A program made the translations under genes and the position numbers. A DNA stretch of 64,000 nt, from NCBI RefSeq assembly GCF_030499535.1, contig NZ_JASTLB010000001.1:2046001-2110000 (forward strand). Reading direction: 5' to 3'. Of this stretch, positions 46,786 through 55,567 are shown one piece after another (within the stretch, counting starts at the first letter, position 1; each line of letters opens with the position of its first letter). The notes beneath the pieces are model-generated. The model had not been told where the DNA came from. It ran no database searches and was given only the letters and a program-made list of their open reading frames with translations. This DNA comes from Streptomyces sp. TG1A-8 (GTDB taxonomy: Bacteria > Actinomycetota > Actinomycetes > Streptomycetales > Streptomycetaceae).

Positions 46786-48723
46786 CTAAGTGCCGTAGGG
46801 GCGGCGGGCGTTCTCGTGCGCGGAGGGCCCGGGGGTCGCGTCCGCGATCCACGGACCCTCCCCCGAGGGGTCGACGATGCCCTCCTCCAGCCAGGTGTAG
46901 GCCCCGCCGAGGACGTCCCGGACCACCGTGCGGTCGAGGTCGTCGGTGTTGGTCCACAGGCGGCCGAAGAGCTCCTCGACGCGGATGCGGGCCTGGCGGC
47001 AGAAGGCGTCGGCGAGTTGGTAGGCCTCGCGGCCGTGCTCGCCCTCGCTCCGCAGCCGTTCGGCCCGGACGCAGGCCGCGCTCATCGCGAACAGCTCCGC
47101 GCCGATGTCCACGATCCGTCCGAGGAAGCCCTGCCTGGTCTCCATCCGACCCTGCCAGCGGGACATGCCGTAGAAGGTGCAGCGGGCCAGTCTGCGGGCG
47201 CTCCGCTCGACGTGGCGCAGGTGCCGGGACAGGTCCCTGCCGTGCCGGAACCCGGAGTACGAGGAGGGCAGCTGGCCCGGTCCGGCGACCAGCCGGGGCA
47301 GCCATCCGGCGTAGAAGACACCCGCGTGCGCACCCGCCCTCGCCTTCTCCCGCAGGGAGGTGCGGGGGTCGATGAGGTCGCCGGCGACCGCGAGGTGGGT
47401 GTCGACCGCCTCGCGGGCGATGAGGAGGTGCATGATCTCCGTGGAGCCCTCGAAGATGCGGTTGATGCGCAGGTCCCGCAGCAGCTGCTCGGCCGGGACC
47501 GCCCGTTCGCCGCGCGCCCGCAGGGACTCGGCGGTCTCGTAGCCGCGTCCGCCGCGGATCTGGACCAGTTCGTCGGCCATGCGCCAGGCCGCCTCCGAGC
47601 CGTAGAGCTTGGCGAGGGCGGCCTCGATGCGGATGTCGTTGCGGTCCTCGTCGGCCAGCTGCGAGGATAGGTCGAGCACGGCCTCCAGCGCGAACGTCGT
47701 CGCGGCGATGAAGCTGATCTTGGAGCCGACCGCCTCGTGCAGCGCGATCGGCTTGCCCCACTGCTCACGCTCGGCCGCCCATTCGCGGGCGATCCTCAGG
47801 CACCACTTGCCGGCGCCGGCGCACATGGCGGGCAGGGACAGCCGGCCGGTGTTGAGGGTGGTGAGCGCGATCTTCAGGCCCGCGCCCTCGGGGCCGATGC
47901 GGTGGGCGGCCGGGACCCGCACCCGGTGGAGGCGGGTGACGCCGTTCTCCAGGCCCCGCAGTCCCATGAAGGCGTTGCGGTGCTCCACGGTGACGCCCTC
48001 GGAGCCGGCCTCCACCACGAACGCGGTGATGCCGCCCCGGTGCCCCTCGGACCGCGGCACGCGCGCCATGACGACGAGCAGGTCGGCGACCACGCCGTTG
48101 GTGGTCCACAGTTTCACCCCGTCGAGGACGTAGTCGTCGCCGTCGGGCACGGCCGTGGTGGCCAGGCGGGCCGGGTCGGAGCCGACGTCCGGCTCGGTGA
48201 GGAGGAAGGCTGAGATGTCGGTGCGGGCGCAGCGCGGCAGGAAGGCGGCCTTCTGCTCCCGGGTGCCGAAGAGCTTCAGCGGCTGCGGCACGCCGATCGA
48301 CTGGTGGGCGGAGAGCAGCGCGCCGACGGCGGGGCTGACGGAGCCGACCAGCGCGAGGGCCTTGTTGTAGTAGAGCTGGCTCAGGCCGAGGCCGCCGTAC
48401 TCCGGGTCGATCTTCATGCCGAGGGCGCCGAGTTCCTTCAGGCCCGCGACCACCTCGTCGGGGATGCGGGCCTCGCGCTCGATGCGGGCGGGGTCGACGG
48501 CCGTCTCGCAGAAGGCCCGCAGCCGGGCGAGGAACTCCTCGCCGCGGCGCACGGACTCGGGGTCCGGGAGCGGATGGGGGTGGATGAGGTCGAGCCGGAA
48601 GCGCCCGAGGAACAGTTCCCTGGCGAAGCTGGGCTTGCGCCAGTTCCGTTCCCGGGCGGCCTCCGCCACCTCGCGCGCCTCGCGCTCGGTGACGGTGGTG
48701 CGTGGGGTGGTGGGGGCGGACAT
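46786..48723 (-). CDS. Acyl-CoA dehydrogenase
   Basis: A 645-residue flavoprotein of the long acyl-CoA dehydrogenase class. The core carries AFLLTEPDVGSDPARLATTA (FAD/substrate loop), VLDGVKLWTTNG and the helical IQIRGGRGYETAESLRARGER stretch read in two parts. The extra 200-residue C-terminus exceeds the 380-residue short-chain enzymes and resembles VLCAD/FadE-type members. Start ATG 48723. The preferred chain length cannot be read from sequence. It is divergent from the LacI-type regulator. Confidence 0.9.
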   Translation of the reverse strand: MSAPTTPRTTVTEREAREVAEAARERNWRKPSFARELFLGRFRLDLIHPHPLPDPESVRRGEEFLARLRAFCETAVDPARIEREARIPDEVVAGLKELGALGMKIDPEYGGLGLSQLYYNKALALVGSVSPAVGALLSAHQSIGVPQPLKLFGTREQKAAFLPRCARTDISAFLLTEPDVGSDPARLATTAVPDGDDYVLDGVKLWTTNGVVADLLVVMARVPRSEGHRGGITAFVVEAGSEGVTVEHRNAFMGLRGLENGVTRLHRVRVPAAHRIGPEGAGLKIALTTLNTGRLSLPAMCAGAGKWCLRIAREWAAEREQWGKPIALHEAVGSKISFIAATTFALEAVLDLSSQLADEDRNDIRIEAALAKLYGSEAAWRMADELVQIRGGRGYETAESLRARGERAVPAEQLLRDLRINRIFEGSTEIMHLLIAREAVDTHLAVAGDLIDPRTSLREKARAGAHAGVFYAGWLPRLVAGPGQLPSSYSGFRHGRDLSRHLRHVERSARRLARCTFYGMSRWQGRMETRQGFLGRIVDIGAELFAMSAACVRAERLRSEGEHGREAYQLADAFCRQARIRVEELFGRLWTNTDDLDRTVVRDVLGGAYTWLEEGIVDPSGEGPWIADATPGPSAHENARRPYGT

Positions 48724-48909
48724 GGGGGCTCACCTCGCCGCGGGGAGGGACGAACGAGGACCGTTCCGTACCGACCGGTGCTCTGGTTCGTTGGTACCCG
48801 GGACGGGCCGGCCCCGCCACCGCGGGCGCCCGATCGGCCGAGGGCCCGCCGCCGCGGGCCGCGGGTGTGTGCTGCCGCTCGGCGGGGGTGCGGGTGGACG
48901 GGAGGAGTG

Positions 48910-48923
48910 TCGAAGCGCTTCGA
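48910..48923. promoter_or_regulatory. LacI-family operator copy 1
   Basis: Perfect palindrome TCGAAGCGCTTCGA, with the central CG typical of LacI/GalR-family operators. It is 91 bp from copy 2, centre to centre. Confidence 0.8.
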
Positions 48924-49000
48924 CGGACTATGGACACCCACTGCGGCTGAAGCTACTGTCAGTACCCCCCCCCACTCGCCGTTGTCGGTCATGCGCCTGG

Positions 49001-49014
49001 TCGAAGCGCTTCAC
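49001..49014. promoter_or_regulatory. LacI-family operator copy 2
   Basis: TCGAAGCGCTTCAC, differing from copy 1 only in the last two bases. It ends 16 nt before the ATG of the LacI-type gene, so it overlaps the 5' untranslated region and fits autorepression. Confidence 0.75.
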
Positions 49015-49030
49015 GAACCTGGAGGGCCGG

Positions 49031-50044
49031 ATGGTCACCCTCGCCGAGGTCGCCCAGCACGCCGGAGTCTCGGCGAGCACGGTGAGCTACGTCCTCAGCG
49101 GCAAGCGGTCCATCTCCACCACCACCCGGCAGCGGGTCGAGCGGAGCATCCGGGAACTGGGCTACCACCCGAACGCGGGCGCCCGCGCCCTGGCCAGCAG
49201 CCGGTCGAACATCATCGCGCTGATGATCCCCCTGCGCACCGACCTCTACGTGCCGGTGATGATGGAGATCGCCATCGCGGTGGCCACCACGGCCCGCGCG
49301 CACGGGTACGACGTGCTGCTGCTCACCGGCGAGGAGGGCCCCGACGCGGTCCGCCGGGTCACCGGCAGCGGTCTCGCCGACGGGATGATCGTGATGGACG
49401 TCGGCCTGGAGGACGAGCGGCTGCCGCTGCTGCGCGGCACGGACCGGCCCTCCGTCCTGATCGGTCTGCCCGCCGAGACCGGCGCCCTCACCTGCGTCGA
49501 CCTGGACTGGACGGCGACGGGCGCGCTGTGCGTGGAGCACCTGGCGGGGCTCGGCCACCGTGACATCGCTGTCATCGGGGAGGCCCCGGCCGTCTACGAG
49601 CGGCACACCGGCTTCGCCGAGCGCACCCTGGACGGGCTGCGCTCCCGGGCCCGGGAAGCGGGCGTCCGGGTGCTGCACCGGCCGTGCGAGGGCGGGTACG
49701 ACGCGCTGGCGGTGACCCTGGCCCGGATCGCGGACGAGCGCCCGGGCACGACCGGGCTCGTCGTGCAGAACGAGTCGGCGGTGGAACCGCTGCTCGCGCT
49801 GCTGCGCCAGCAGGGCCGGGCGGTGCCCGAGGACGTGTCCGTGGTGGCGGTCTGCCCGGACCAGGTCGCCGTGCAGGCCTCCGTGCGACTGACCTCGGTC
49901 GCCATCCCCGCCCAGGAGATGGGCCGGCACGCCGTGGAGCACCTGGTGGCCAAGCTGGACGGGCGCGACGGCGACGAGATCGTGCTGATCGCGCCCGAGC
50001 TGACGGTGCGGGCGAGTTCGGGGCCGGCGCCCGCGGCGTCCTGA
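49031..50044 (+). CDS. LacI-family transcriptional repressor
   Basis: A 337-residue regulator. The N-terminal helix-turn-helix and hinge read TLAEVAQHAGVSASTVSYVL and RALASSRSNIIALM; the rest is a periplasmic-binding-protein-like sugar sensor (GLADGMIVMDVG, VCVEHLAGLGHRDIAVIGE-like segments). ATG 49031 follows GGAGGG. Two operators lie upstream, and the downstream GH31 gene begins 92 nt after its stop. The ligand is likely an oligosaccharide released by the neighbouring hydrolases. Confidence 0.92.
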   Translation: MVTLAEVAQHAGVSASTVSYVLSGKRSISTTTRQRVERSIRELGYHPNAGARALASSRSNIIALMIPLRTDLYVPVMMEIAIAVATTARAHGYDVLLLTGEEGPDAVRRVTGSGLADGMIVMDVGLEDERLPLLRGTDRPSVLIGLPAETGALTCVDLDWTATGALCVEHLAGLGHRDIAVIGEAPAVYERHTGFAERTLDGLRSRAREAGVRVLHRPCEGGYDALAVTLARIADERPGTTGLVVQNESAVEPLLALLRQQGRAVPEDVSVVAVCPDQVAVQASVRLTSVAIPAQEMGRHAVEHLVAKLDGRDGDEIVLIAPELTVRASSGPAPAAS

Positions 50045-50136
50045 CACCCGCTCCCCCTGCCCGCCCGCGCCGCGCGCCCACGGGGCACTCCTCCGCCTGC
50101 TCTCCCCGTCCGCACTCCCCCCGACAGGAGCACGCC

Positions 50137-52194
50137 GTGAACCAGCCCGAGGAAGTCCAGCCCGCCGTCGCGCCGCCCGGGGTCTCCCTCGCGCACTCCT
50201 CCCCCACCGTCGGCGTCTTCCGGGAGCGGGAGGGGGCGCTGGAGTGGAGCGGCCGCCAGGAGACGGTACGGATCGAGCCGTGGGGTCCGGACGCGGTCCG
50301 GGTGCGGGCCCGGCTCGGCGGCCCGGTGCTCGAAGGGCTGCCGGGCGCCCTGCTCGACGGGCGGCCGCCGGCCGCCGGCACCGTCGAGAGGGGTGCGGAC
50401 CGGGCCCGCGTGACGGTCGGCGCGCTGACCGCCGAGGTCAGCGCCGAGGGCCTGGTCCGGTTCCTGCGCACCGCCGACGGCTCGGAGCTGCTCGCCGAGG
50501 AGCGCGCCCACTTCTGGTGGCCCGGTCCGCGCCTGTACACGGCCGTCGGCGGCGGCCACCACCGCCTGGAGCAGCGTTTCGCCGCCTACGACGGCGAGAG
50601 GTTGTACGGACTGGGCCAGCACCAGCACGGACGGCTGGACCAGAAGGGCCTGGTGCTGGACCTGGTGCAGCGCAACGCCGAGGTGAGCGTGCCGGTGCTG
50701 GTGTCCAGCCGGGGCTACACCCTGCTGTGGAACAACCCGGCGATCGGCCGGGTGGAGCTGGCGGCCAACGGCACCCGGTGGGTGGCCGACTCGGCCCGGC
50801 AGCTCGACTACTGGATCACCGCGGGCGGTCCGGCCGACGGGCAGCGCGCCTACAGCGCGGTGACCGGGCGTGCGCCGATGCTCCCCGAGTGGGCGGCGGG
50901 TTTCTGGCAGTGCAAGCTGCGCTACCGCACGCAGGACGAACTCCTGCGGGTGGCCCGGGAGTACCGGCGCCGGGGGCTGCCCCTGTCCGCGATCGTCTGC
51001 GACTTCTTCCACTGGACGCACCTCGGTGAGTGGAAGTTCGACCCCGCGCAGTGGCCGGACCCGGCGGCGATGGTCCGGGAGCTGGAGGAGATGGGCGTCA
51101 GACTGGTGGTGTCGGTGTGGCCGTCGGTGTCGCCGCTGTCCGAGAACCACGCGCTCATGGAGCAGCGCGGCTACTTCATCGGCACCCAGTACGGCCCCAC
51201 GGCGCACGCCGACTGGCCGGACAAGGGGGTCGCCTCGGCCGTCCAGGTGGCCTTCTACGACGCCACCAACCCCGGGGCCCGGGAGTTCGTGTGGTCCCGG
51301 GTCCGGGACCACTACCTGGCCCCGTACGGCATCACGGCCTTCTGGCTGGACGCGTGCGAACCGGAGCTGAAGCCGGGCTTCCCGGAGAACCTGCGCTACT
51401 GGGCGGGCCCCGGCCCGGAGGTCGGCAACCTCTACCCGCGCGAGAACGCCCGCACCTTCCACGAGGGCCTGCTGGCCGCCGGGGAGCCGGAGGTGATCAC
51501 CCTCAACCGCTCGGCGTGGGCGGGCAGTCAGCGCTACGGCGCCGCCCTGTGGTCCGGTGACGTCGGCACCGACTTCGCCACCCTGCGCCGGCAGATCGCG
51601 GCCGGTCTGAACACCGCGCTGTCGGGCATCCCGTGGTGGAACACGGACATCGGCGGCTTCCACGGCGGCGACCCGGACGACCCGGCGTACCGGGAGGTGA
51701 TGGTCCGCTGGTTCCAGTTCGGCGCGCTGTCCCCGCTGATGCGGCTGCACGGTTTCCGCGATCCGGGCATGCCGCTGGGCCCGGAGATGACCGGCGGTCC
51801 GAACGAGGTGTGGTCCTACGGCCCGGAGGCCGGCGCGATCCTGGAGAAGTACCTGCGGCTGCGCGAGCGGCTGAAGCCGTACGTCCTGCGCGTCATGCGG
51901 GAGGCGCACGAGGAGGGGCTGCCGGTGCTGCGCCCGCTGTTCCTGGAGTTCCCGGACGACCAGGCGGCCTGGTCGGTCGACGACGCCTACCTCTTCGGCC
52001 GCGACCTGCTGGTGGCCCCGGTGCTGACGGCCGGGGCCACGGCCCGCACGACGTACCTGCCGGCGGGGGCGCGGTGGACGGACGCCTGGACGGGGGGGAC
52101 GTACGAGGGCGGTGCGGCGGTGACGGTGGACGCCCCGCTGGACCGTATCCCGCTGTTCCTGCGGGACGGCGCGGAGCTGCCGGTGGCCGGGTAG
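50137..52194 (+). CDS. Glycoside hydrolase family 31 (alpha-xylosidase/alpha-glucosidase type)
   Basis: A 685-residue intracellular enzyme (no signal peptide). It has the GH31 N-terminal beta-sandwich (RLYGLGQHQHGRLDQKG), the barrel, and the nucleophile region FWLDACEPE with Asp at residue 405; the acid/base is probably in the WSGDVGTDF segment. The active-site sequence differs from classical alpha-glucosidases (WxDMNE) and is closer to alpha-xylosidase-like members. With a GH12 enzyme and a shared operator nearby, removal of xylose from xyloglucan oligosaccharides is my best guess. GTG 50137 follows ACAGGAG at 7 nt. Confidence 0.88.
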   Translation: MNQPEEVQPAVAPPGVSLAHSSPTVGVFREREGALEWSGRQETVRIEPWGPDAVRVRARLGGPVLEGLPGALLDGRPPAAGTVERGADRARVTVGALTAEVSAEGLVRFLRTADGSELLAEERAHFWWPGPRLYTAVGGGHHRLEQRFAAYDGERLYGLGQHQHGRLDQKGLVLDLVQRNAEVSVPVLVSSRGYTLLWNNPAIGRVELAANGTRWVADSARQLDYWITAGGPADGQRAYSAVTGRAPMLPEWAAGFWQCKLRYRTQDELLRVAREYRRRGLPLSAIVCDFFHWTHLGEWKFDPAQWPDPAAMVRELEEMGVRLVVSVWPSVSPLSENHALMEQRGYFIGTQYGPTAHADWPDKGVASAVQVAFYDATNPGAREFVWSRVRDHYLAPYGITAFWLDACEPELKPGFPENLRYWAGPGPEVGNLYPRENARTFHEGLLAAGEPEVITLNRSAWAGSQRYGAALWSGDVGTDFATLRRQIAAGLNTALSGIPWWNTDIGGFHGGDPDDPAYREVMVRWFQFGALSPLMRLHGFRDPGMPLGPEMTGGPNEVWSYGPEAGAILEKYLRLRERLKPYVLRVMREAHEEGLPVLRPLFLEFPDDQAAWSVDDAYLFGRDLLVAPVLTAGATARTTYLPAGARWTDAWTGGTYEGGAAVTVDAPLDRIPLFLRDGAELPVAG

Positions 52195-52201
52195 CGCGGG
52201 A

Positions 52202-52229
52202 GGGGCCGGTCCCGGACGGGGCCGGCCCC
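52202..52229. terminator. Weak hairpin between convergent GH31 and GH12 genes
   Basis: GGGGCCGG (52202-52209) pairs with CCGGCCCC (52222-52229), 12-nt loop, in the 44-bp gap between two convergent genes. Confidence 0.5.
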
Positions 52230-52238
52230 CGGCGCGGC

Positions 52239-52952
52239 TCAGCCGCCGCTGACGCCGTAGCTGTTGGTGGTGAAGTCCAGTCCGCCGGACGCCGAGGTGA
52301 TCTCGAAGCCGAACTGGAGGTCGCCGACGGTCACGTTGCCGAACCAGCCCTTGGTGTCCTTGATCCACTTCAGGATCGGCAGGACGTTGACCGTGCCGGA
52401 GCTGGAGTTGGAGCTGCGGATGAAGGAGAAGACGTCGTTGGCGCCGTTGTTGCCCTTGTAGACGGTCCAGGTGGACCCGCCGAGGGTGACCGTGCCCTGC
52501 GAGGTGCCGAGCGGGCCGACGGCCCCGGTCTTGTTGACCCAGAGCATGATCTCGTACCGGTAGCCGGTGTCCCAGATGTCGTACGAGGTGTTGTACGCGC
52601 CGGACGACGGGACGGTGACGTTGTAGCTGCTGGTGAGCGAGGAGAGGGAGGCGATCGACTTGTTGATCACCTTCTTGGCGTTGGGGTACGACTTGATGCC
52701 GCCGGTGTTCGGGTGGTTGGCGTTGACGCCCCAGTTGGTGCCGGAGTTGGCCCAGACGCACTGGCTCCCGGCCCCGGAGCCCCAGATGTTGTTGTAGAGG
52801 GTGTAGCCGTCCAGGGTGGTGTTGCCCCACTGGTCGCAGGAGCTCCAGACGGCGGCGGAGGCGGGCGCCGAGGCCAGGGCGACGGTGGCGGTGAGGGCGA
52901 GGGCGGGTGCCAGCAGGGCCGTCGCGACCCGGCCCGTGATGGTGTGTGCCAT
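52239..52952 (-). CDS. Secreted GH12 endoglucanase/xyloglucanase
   Basis: A 237-residue protein with a signal peptide (about residues 1-39, ending ASAPASAA). The mature sequence is a compact GH12 jelly roll: WSSCDQWGNTTLDGYTLYNN, NNIWGSG, then the nucleophile region DTGYRYEIMLWVN and the acid/base region LQFGFEITS. No carbohydrate-binding module is present. GH12 enzymes cut beta-1,4-glucan or xyloglucan outside the cell. ATG 52952 follows GAAAGGGAC. Confidence 0.92.
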   Translation of the reverse strand: MAHTITGRVATALLAPALALTATVALASAPASAAVWSSCDQWGNTTLDGYTLYNNIWGSGAGSQCVWANSGTNWGVNANHPNTGGIKSYPNAKKVINKSIASLSSLTSSYNVTVPSSGAYNTSYDIWDTGYRYEIMLWVNKTGAVGPLGTSQGTVTLGGSTWTVYKGNNGANDVFSFIRSSNSSSGTVNVLPILKWIKDTKGWFGNVTVGDLQFGFEITSASGGLDFTTNSYGVSGG

Positions 52953-53560
52953 GGTGTCCCTTTCCATGGGTGGGGGGAGTTTCCCGGGTTGCCGCGCCCC
53001 CGGGGTGAGGACGCGGTGCTCTCCGGCGACCAGGTCGGGCGGTGCGGTACCGGAGCGGGTCCGCGGTTCGACGCGCGTGGTGCGGCTCGGCTTCAGGACG
53101 GCCCGGGCACCGTCCTGACGCCGGGTGAGGCCGATCCCGGCGCCGAACCGGGTGCGCCCGCCCCGCAGCCGCTCCCGGCGGAGGGCGTCCGGGACGGCGG
53201 GCGGCCCGTCCGGCTCACCGCCCGGGTAGGGCACGGTCCCGGCGGGCTCCGGTTCGATCTCCTGCGACCACGGGGTGCCGCGGAAGCCGTCGCACCGCAC
53301 GGTCCCCCCCTCCCCGCCTCCGGCGGCCACCGCGCGTGCAGCGTGCGGATGCCGAACAGCTCGGGTGGAGGCGGAGGAGTCCCTCCGGCCGGGACCGGAG
53401 GGGGCGGGGGCGACGTTCGGCGTCATTGCGTCAACCCTTCGTGGCGCACCAGGACACCCGGCGGTGGCCGTCGGCTGCGGTGTCTTGAGTGGATCCGGCT
53501 GAGCGGGCCTGGCTGAGCGGGGTGCGGCCGGGACGTCGCCGGGCGGAGGTGCCCCGGGAG
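52953..53560 (-). other. Unassigned region, possible decayed gene
   Basis: No intact gene is recognised. On the minus strand short stretches with Streptomyces-like codon bias alternate between frames: ELFGIRTLHARWPPEAG in one frame near 53340, then VRCDGFRGTPWSQEIEPEP in another near 53270. This patchwork suggests an eroded coding sequence between the operators at 53.6-53.8 kb and the GH12 gene, perhaps a lost hydrolase. The family is not identified. Confidence 0.35.
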
Positions 53561-53582
53561 TCCGGCGGCAGGGCGAGTCGCG

Positions 53583-53596
53583 TCGAAGCGCTTCGA
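53583..53596. promoter_or_regulatory. LacI-family operator copy 3
   Basis: Perfect TCGAAGCGCTTCGA palindrome, identical to copy 1. It lies upstream of the degraded region and the GH12 gene, about 630 bp before the GH12 start. Confidence 0.8.
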
Positions 53597-53761
53597 TACT
53601 GCTGCGAGGTTAGGTGAACGCCTGGAGGCGCACAAGGGCCACCTCCAAGGTTCCTCGACCGCAACCCGCTCCCTTCGCCCCTGCCGCCTCTTGCCGATCA
53701 GTCACGGAATCGGCCTCCGTGCGGTCGGCGCCTTGGCGCCCCGCCCTGTCTCGACCGAGCA

Positions 53762-53775
53762 TCGAAGCGCTTCGA
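53762..53775. promoter_or_regulatory. LacI-family operator copy 4
   Basis: Perfect TCGAAGCGCTTCGA palindrome, 179 bp from copy 3. No gene is recognised in 53597-53905; the stretch carries only these operator-type signals and the terminator of the aldehyde dehydrogenase gene beyond it. Confidence 0.8.
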
Positions 53776-53905
53776 AAGAGCCGTGCCACTCGCTGCCGGG
53801 GGAAACCGCCCGTGACCGCTCACCCGCCCTCGGCCCCGCCCTTCCGCGATCCCCGCCCGCCGTTCGCGAAGCGCGTCGAGATCCTCGGCGCGGGCGGGAA
53901 GACCG

Positions 53906-53940
53906 ACGGCCGGAGCCCCCGCACAGCGGGCTCCGGCCGT
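53906..53940 (-). terminator. Aldehyde dehydrogenase terminator
   Basis: Perfect 13-bp inverted repeat (53906-53918 with 53928-53940), 9-nt loop, 25 nt after the stop codon. Confidence 0.8.
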
Positions 53941-53965
53941 TGCCGTCCGACCTGTCCGTGGCAGG

Positions 53966-55411
53966 TCAGAGCGCGAGGCCCGTGAGGACCAGGACGCGCT
54001 CGTAGGTGTAGTCCTCCATCGCGAACCGGACGCCCTCGCGGCCCACGCCGGACTTCTTGACGCCGCCGTACGGCATCTGGTCGGCGCGGTAGGACGGGAC
54101 GTCGCCGATGACCACGCCGCCGACCTCCAGGGCGCGGTGGGCGCGGAAGGCGGCCTGCAGGTCGTGGGTGAACACACCCGCCTGGAGGCCGTACTTGGAG
54201 TCGTTGACGGCGGCGAAGGCCGCGTCCTCGCCGTCGGCCCGCTGCACGGTGAGGACGGGGCCGAAGACCTCCTCGCAGGAGATCGTGGTGTCCGCCGGTA
54301 CGTCGGCGAGGACCGTCGGCGCGTAGGAGGCGCCCTCGCGCTTGCCACCGGTGAGGAGCCGGGCGCCCGCCGCGACCGCCTCGTCCACCCACGACTCGAC
54401 GCGCCGGGCGGCCTCCTCGCTGACCAGCGGGCCGACGTCGGTCCCCTCGTCGCTCGGGTCGCCGGTGACCTGGGCCTCCACGGCGGCGACGATGCGCGGG
54501 AGCAGACGGTCGTACACGGACGCGTCCGCGATGACCCGCTGCACCGAGATGCAGGACTGGCCGCCCTGGTAGTTGGAGAACGTCGCGATGCGGGTGGCCG
54601 CCCAGTCCAGGTCGGCGTCGCTCGCGTAGTCGCCGAGGACCACGGCCGCGCCGTTGCCGCCCAGCTCCAGCGTGCAGTGCTTGCGCGGCACCGAATCCAT
54701 GATCGCGTAGCCGACCTTCTCCGAACCGGTGAAGGAGATCACGGGCAGGCGCTCGTCCTGGACGAGGGCGGGCATGCGGTCGTTGGAGACCGGCAGGATC
54801 GACCAGGAGCCGGCGGGCAGGTCGGTCTCGGCGAGCAGGTCACCGATGATCAGGCCGGACAGGGGGGTGGCGGGCGCCGGCTTCAGGATGATGGGGGCAC
54901 CGGCGGCGACGGCCGGGGCGACCTTGTGGGCGCACAGGTTCAGCGGGAAGTTGAACGGCGCGATGCCGAGGACGGCGCCCTTCGGGAAGCGGCGGGTCAG
55001 CGCCAGGCGGCCCTGGCCACCGGCGTCCGTGTCGAGGCGCTGGGCCTCGCCGCCGTTGAAGCGGCGGGCCTCCTCGGCGGCGAGCCGGAACACGGAGACG
55101 GCCCGGCCGACCTCGCCGCGGGCCCACTTGACCGGCTTGCCGTTCTCGGCGGAGATCAGCCGGGCGATCTCCTCGGTGCGCTCGGCCAGGCGCCGGCTGA
55201 CGTGGTCGAGGGCGGCGGCGCGCACGTGCGCCGGGGTGGCGGCGAACTCGTCGCGGACGGCGTGCGCGGCGGCCACGGCCTCCTCCACCTGGGCGTCGGT
55301 GGGCACGCTGACCCTGCCGACGAGCCGGCCGTCCCATGGCGAGGTGACGTCGAAGGCGTCCTCGCCGGTGACCTGGCGGCCGGCGAGCCAGAAGGCGTGG
55401 GTGGAAGTCAT
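53966..55411 (-). CDS. NAD(P)-dependent aldehyde dehydrogenase (GABA locus)
   Basis: A 481-residue aldehyde dehydrogenase with FTGSEKVG, TLELGGNGAAVV and the catalytic Cys in GGQSCISVQR. ATG 55411 (TSTHAFWLAGRQV) gives the normal length. With a PucR regulator and GABA aminotransferase nearby, it may oxidise succinic semialdehyde, but the sequence is also compatible with other aliphatic aldehydes (glyceraldehyde-3-phosphate-dehydrogenase-like ALDHs), so the symbol gabD is not assigned. Confidence 0.88.
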   Translation of the reverse strand: MTSTHAFWLAGRQVTGEDAFDVTSPWDGRLVGRVSVPTDAQVEEAVAAAHAVRDEFAATPAHVRAAALDHVSRRLAERTEEIARLISAENGKPVKWARGEVGRAVSVFRLAAEEARRFNGGEAQRLDTDAGGQGRLALTRRFPKGAVLGIAPFNFPLNLCAHKVAPAVAAGAPIILKPAPATPLSGLIIGDLLAETDLPAGSWSILPVSNDRMPALVQDERLPVISFTGSEKVGYAIMDSVPRKHCTLELGGNGAAVVLGDYASDADLDWAATRIATFSNYQGGQSCISVQRVIADASVYDRLLPRIVAAVEAQVTGDPSDEGTDVGPLVSEEAARRVESWVDEAVAAGARLLTGGKREGASYAPTVLADVPADTTISCEEVFGPVLTVQRADGEDAAFAAVNDSKYGLQAGVFTHDLQAAFRAHRALEVGGVVIGDVPSYRADQMPYGGVKKSGVGREGVRFAMEDYTYERVLVLTGLAL

Positions 55412-55567
55412 GTTCGGGATCCCGGCCCTTCCGCGTTGAGGTGTGCTGTCGGTTGCGTGGTCCACGGTAGGCCGCGCGGCGGTGGGATGCGCTTGTCCGA
55501 GTCGTAGTGGTGGGCGGCGGGGATGTGCCGGATTGGCGTGGTGGGGGCGGGGCCGTCCCCGGGCCGG

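Larger units (their letters stand above)
48724..49030. other. Divergent promoter region, acyl-CoA dehydrogenase / lacI-type regulator
   Basis: This 307-bp region holds two copies of the 14-bp LacI-type operator (48910 and 49001) and a C9 tract (48965-48973). No other gene is supported. The regulator presumably autoregulates from here. Confidence 0.65.

Noticed and set aside
49594..52830. 1,078-codon minus-strand frame opposite lacI and GH31
   Set aside because: No start context or family; the real genes are on the plus strand.
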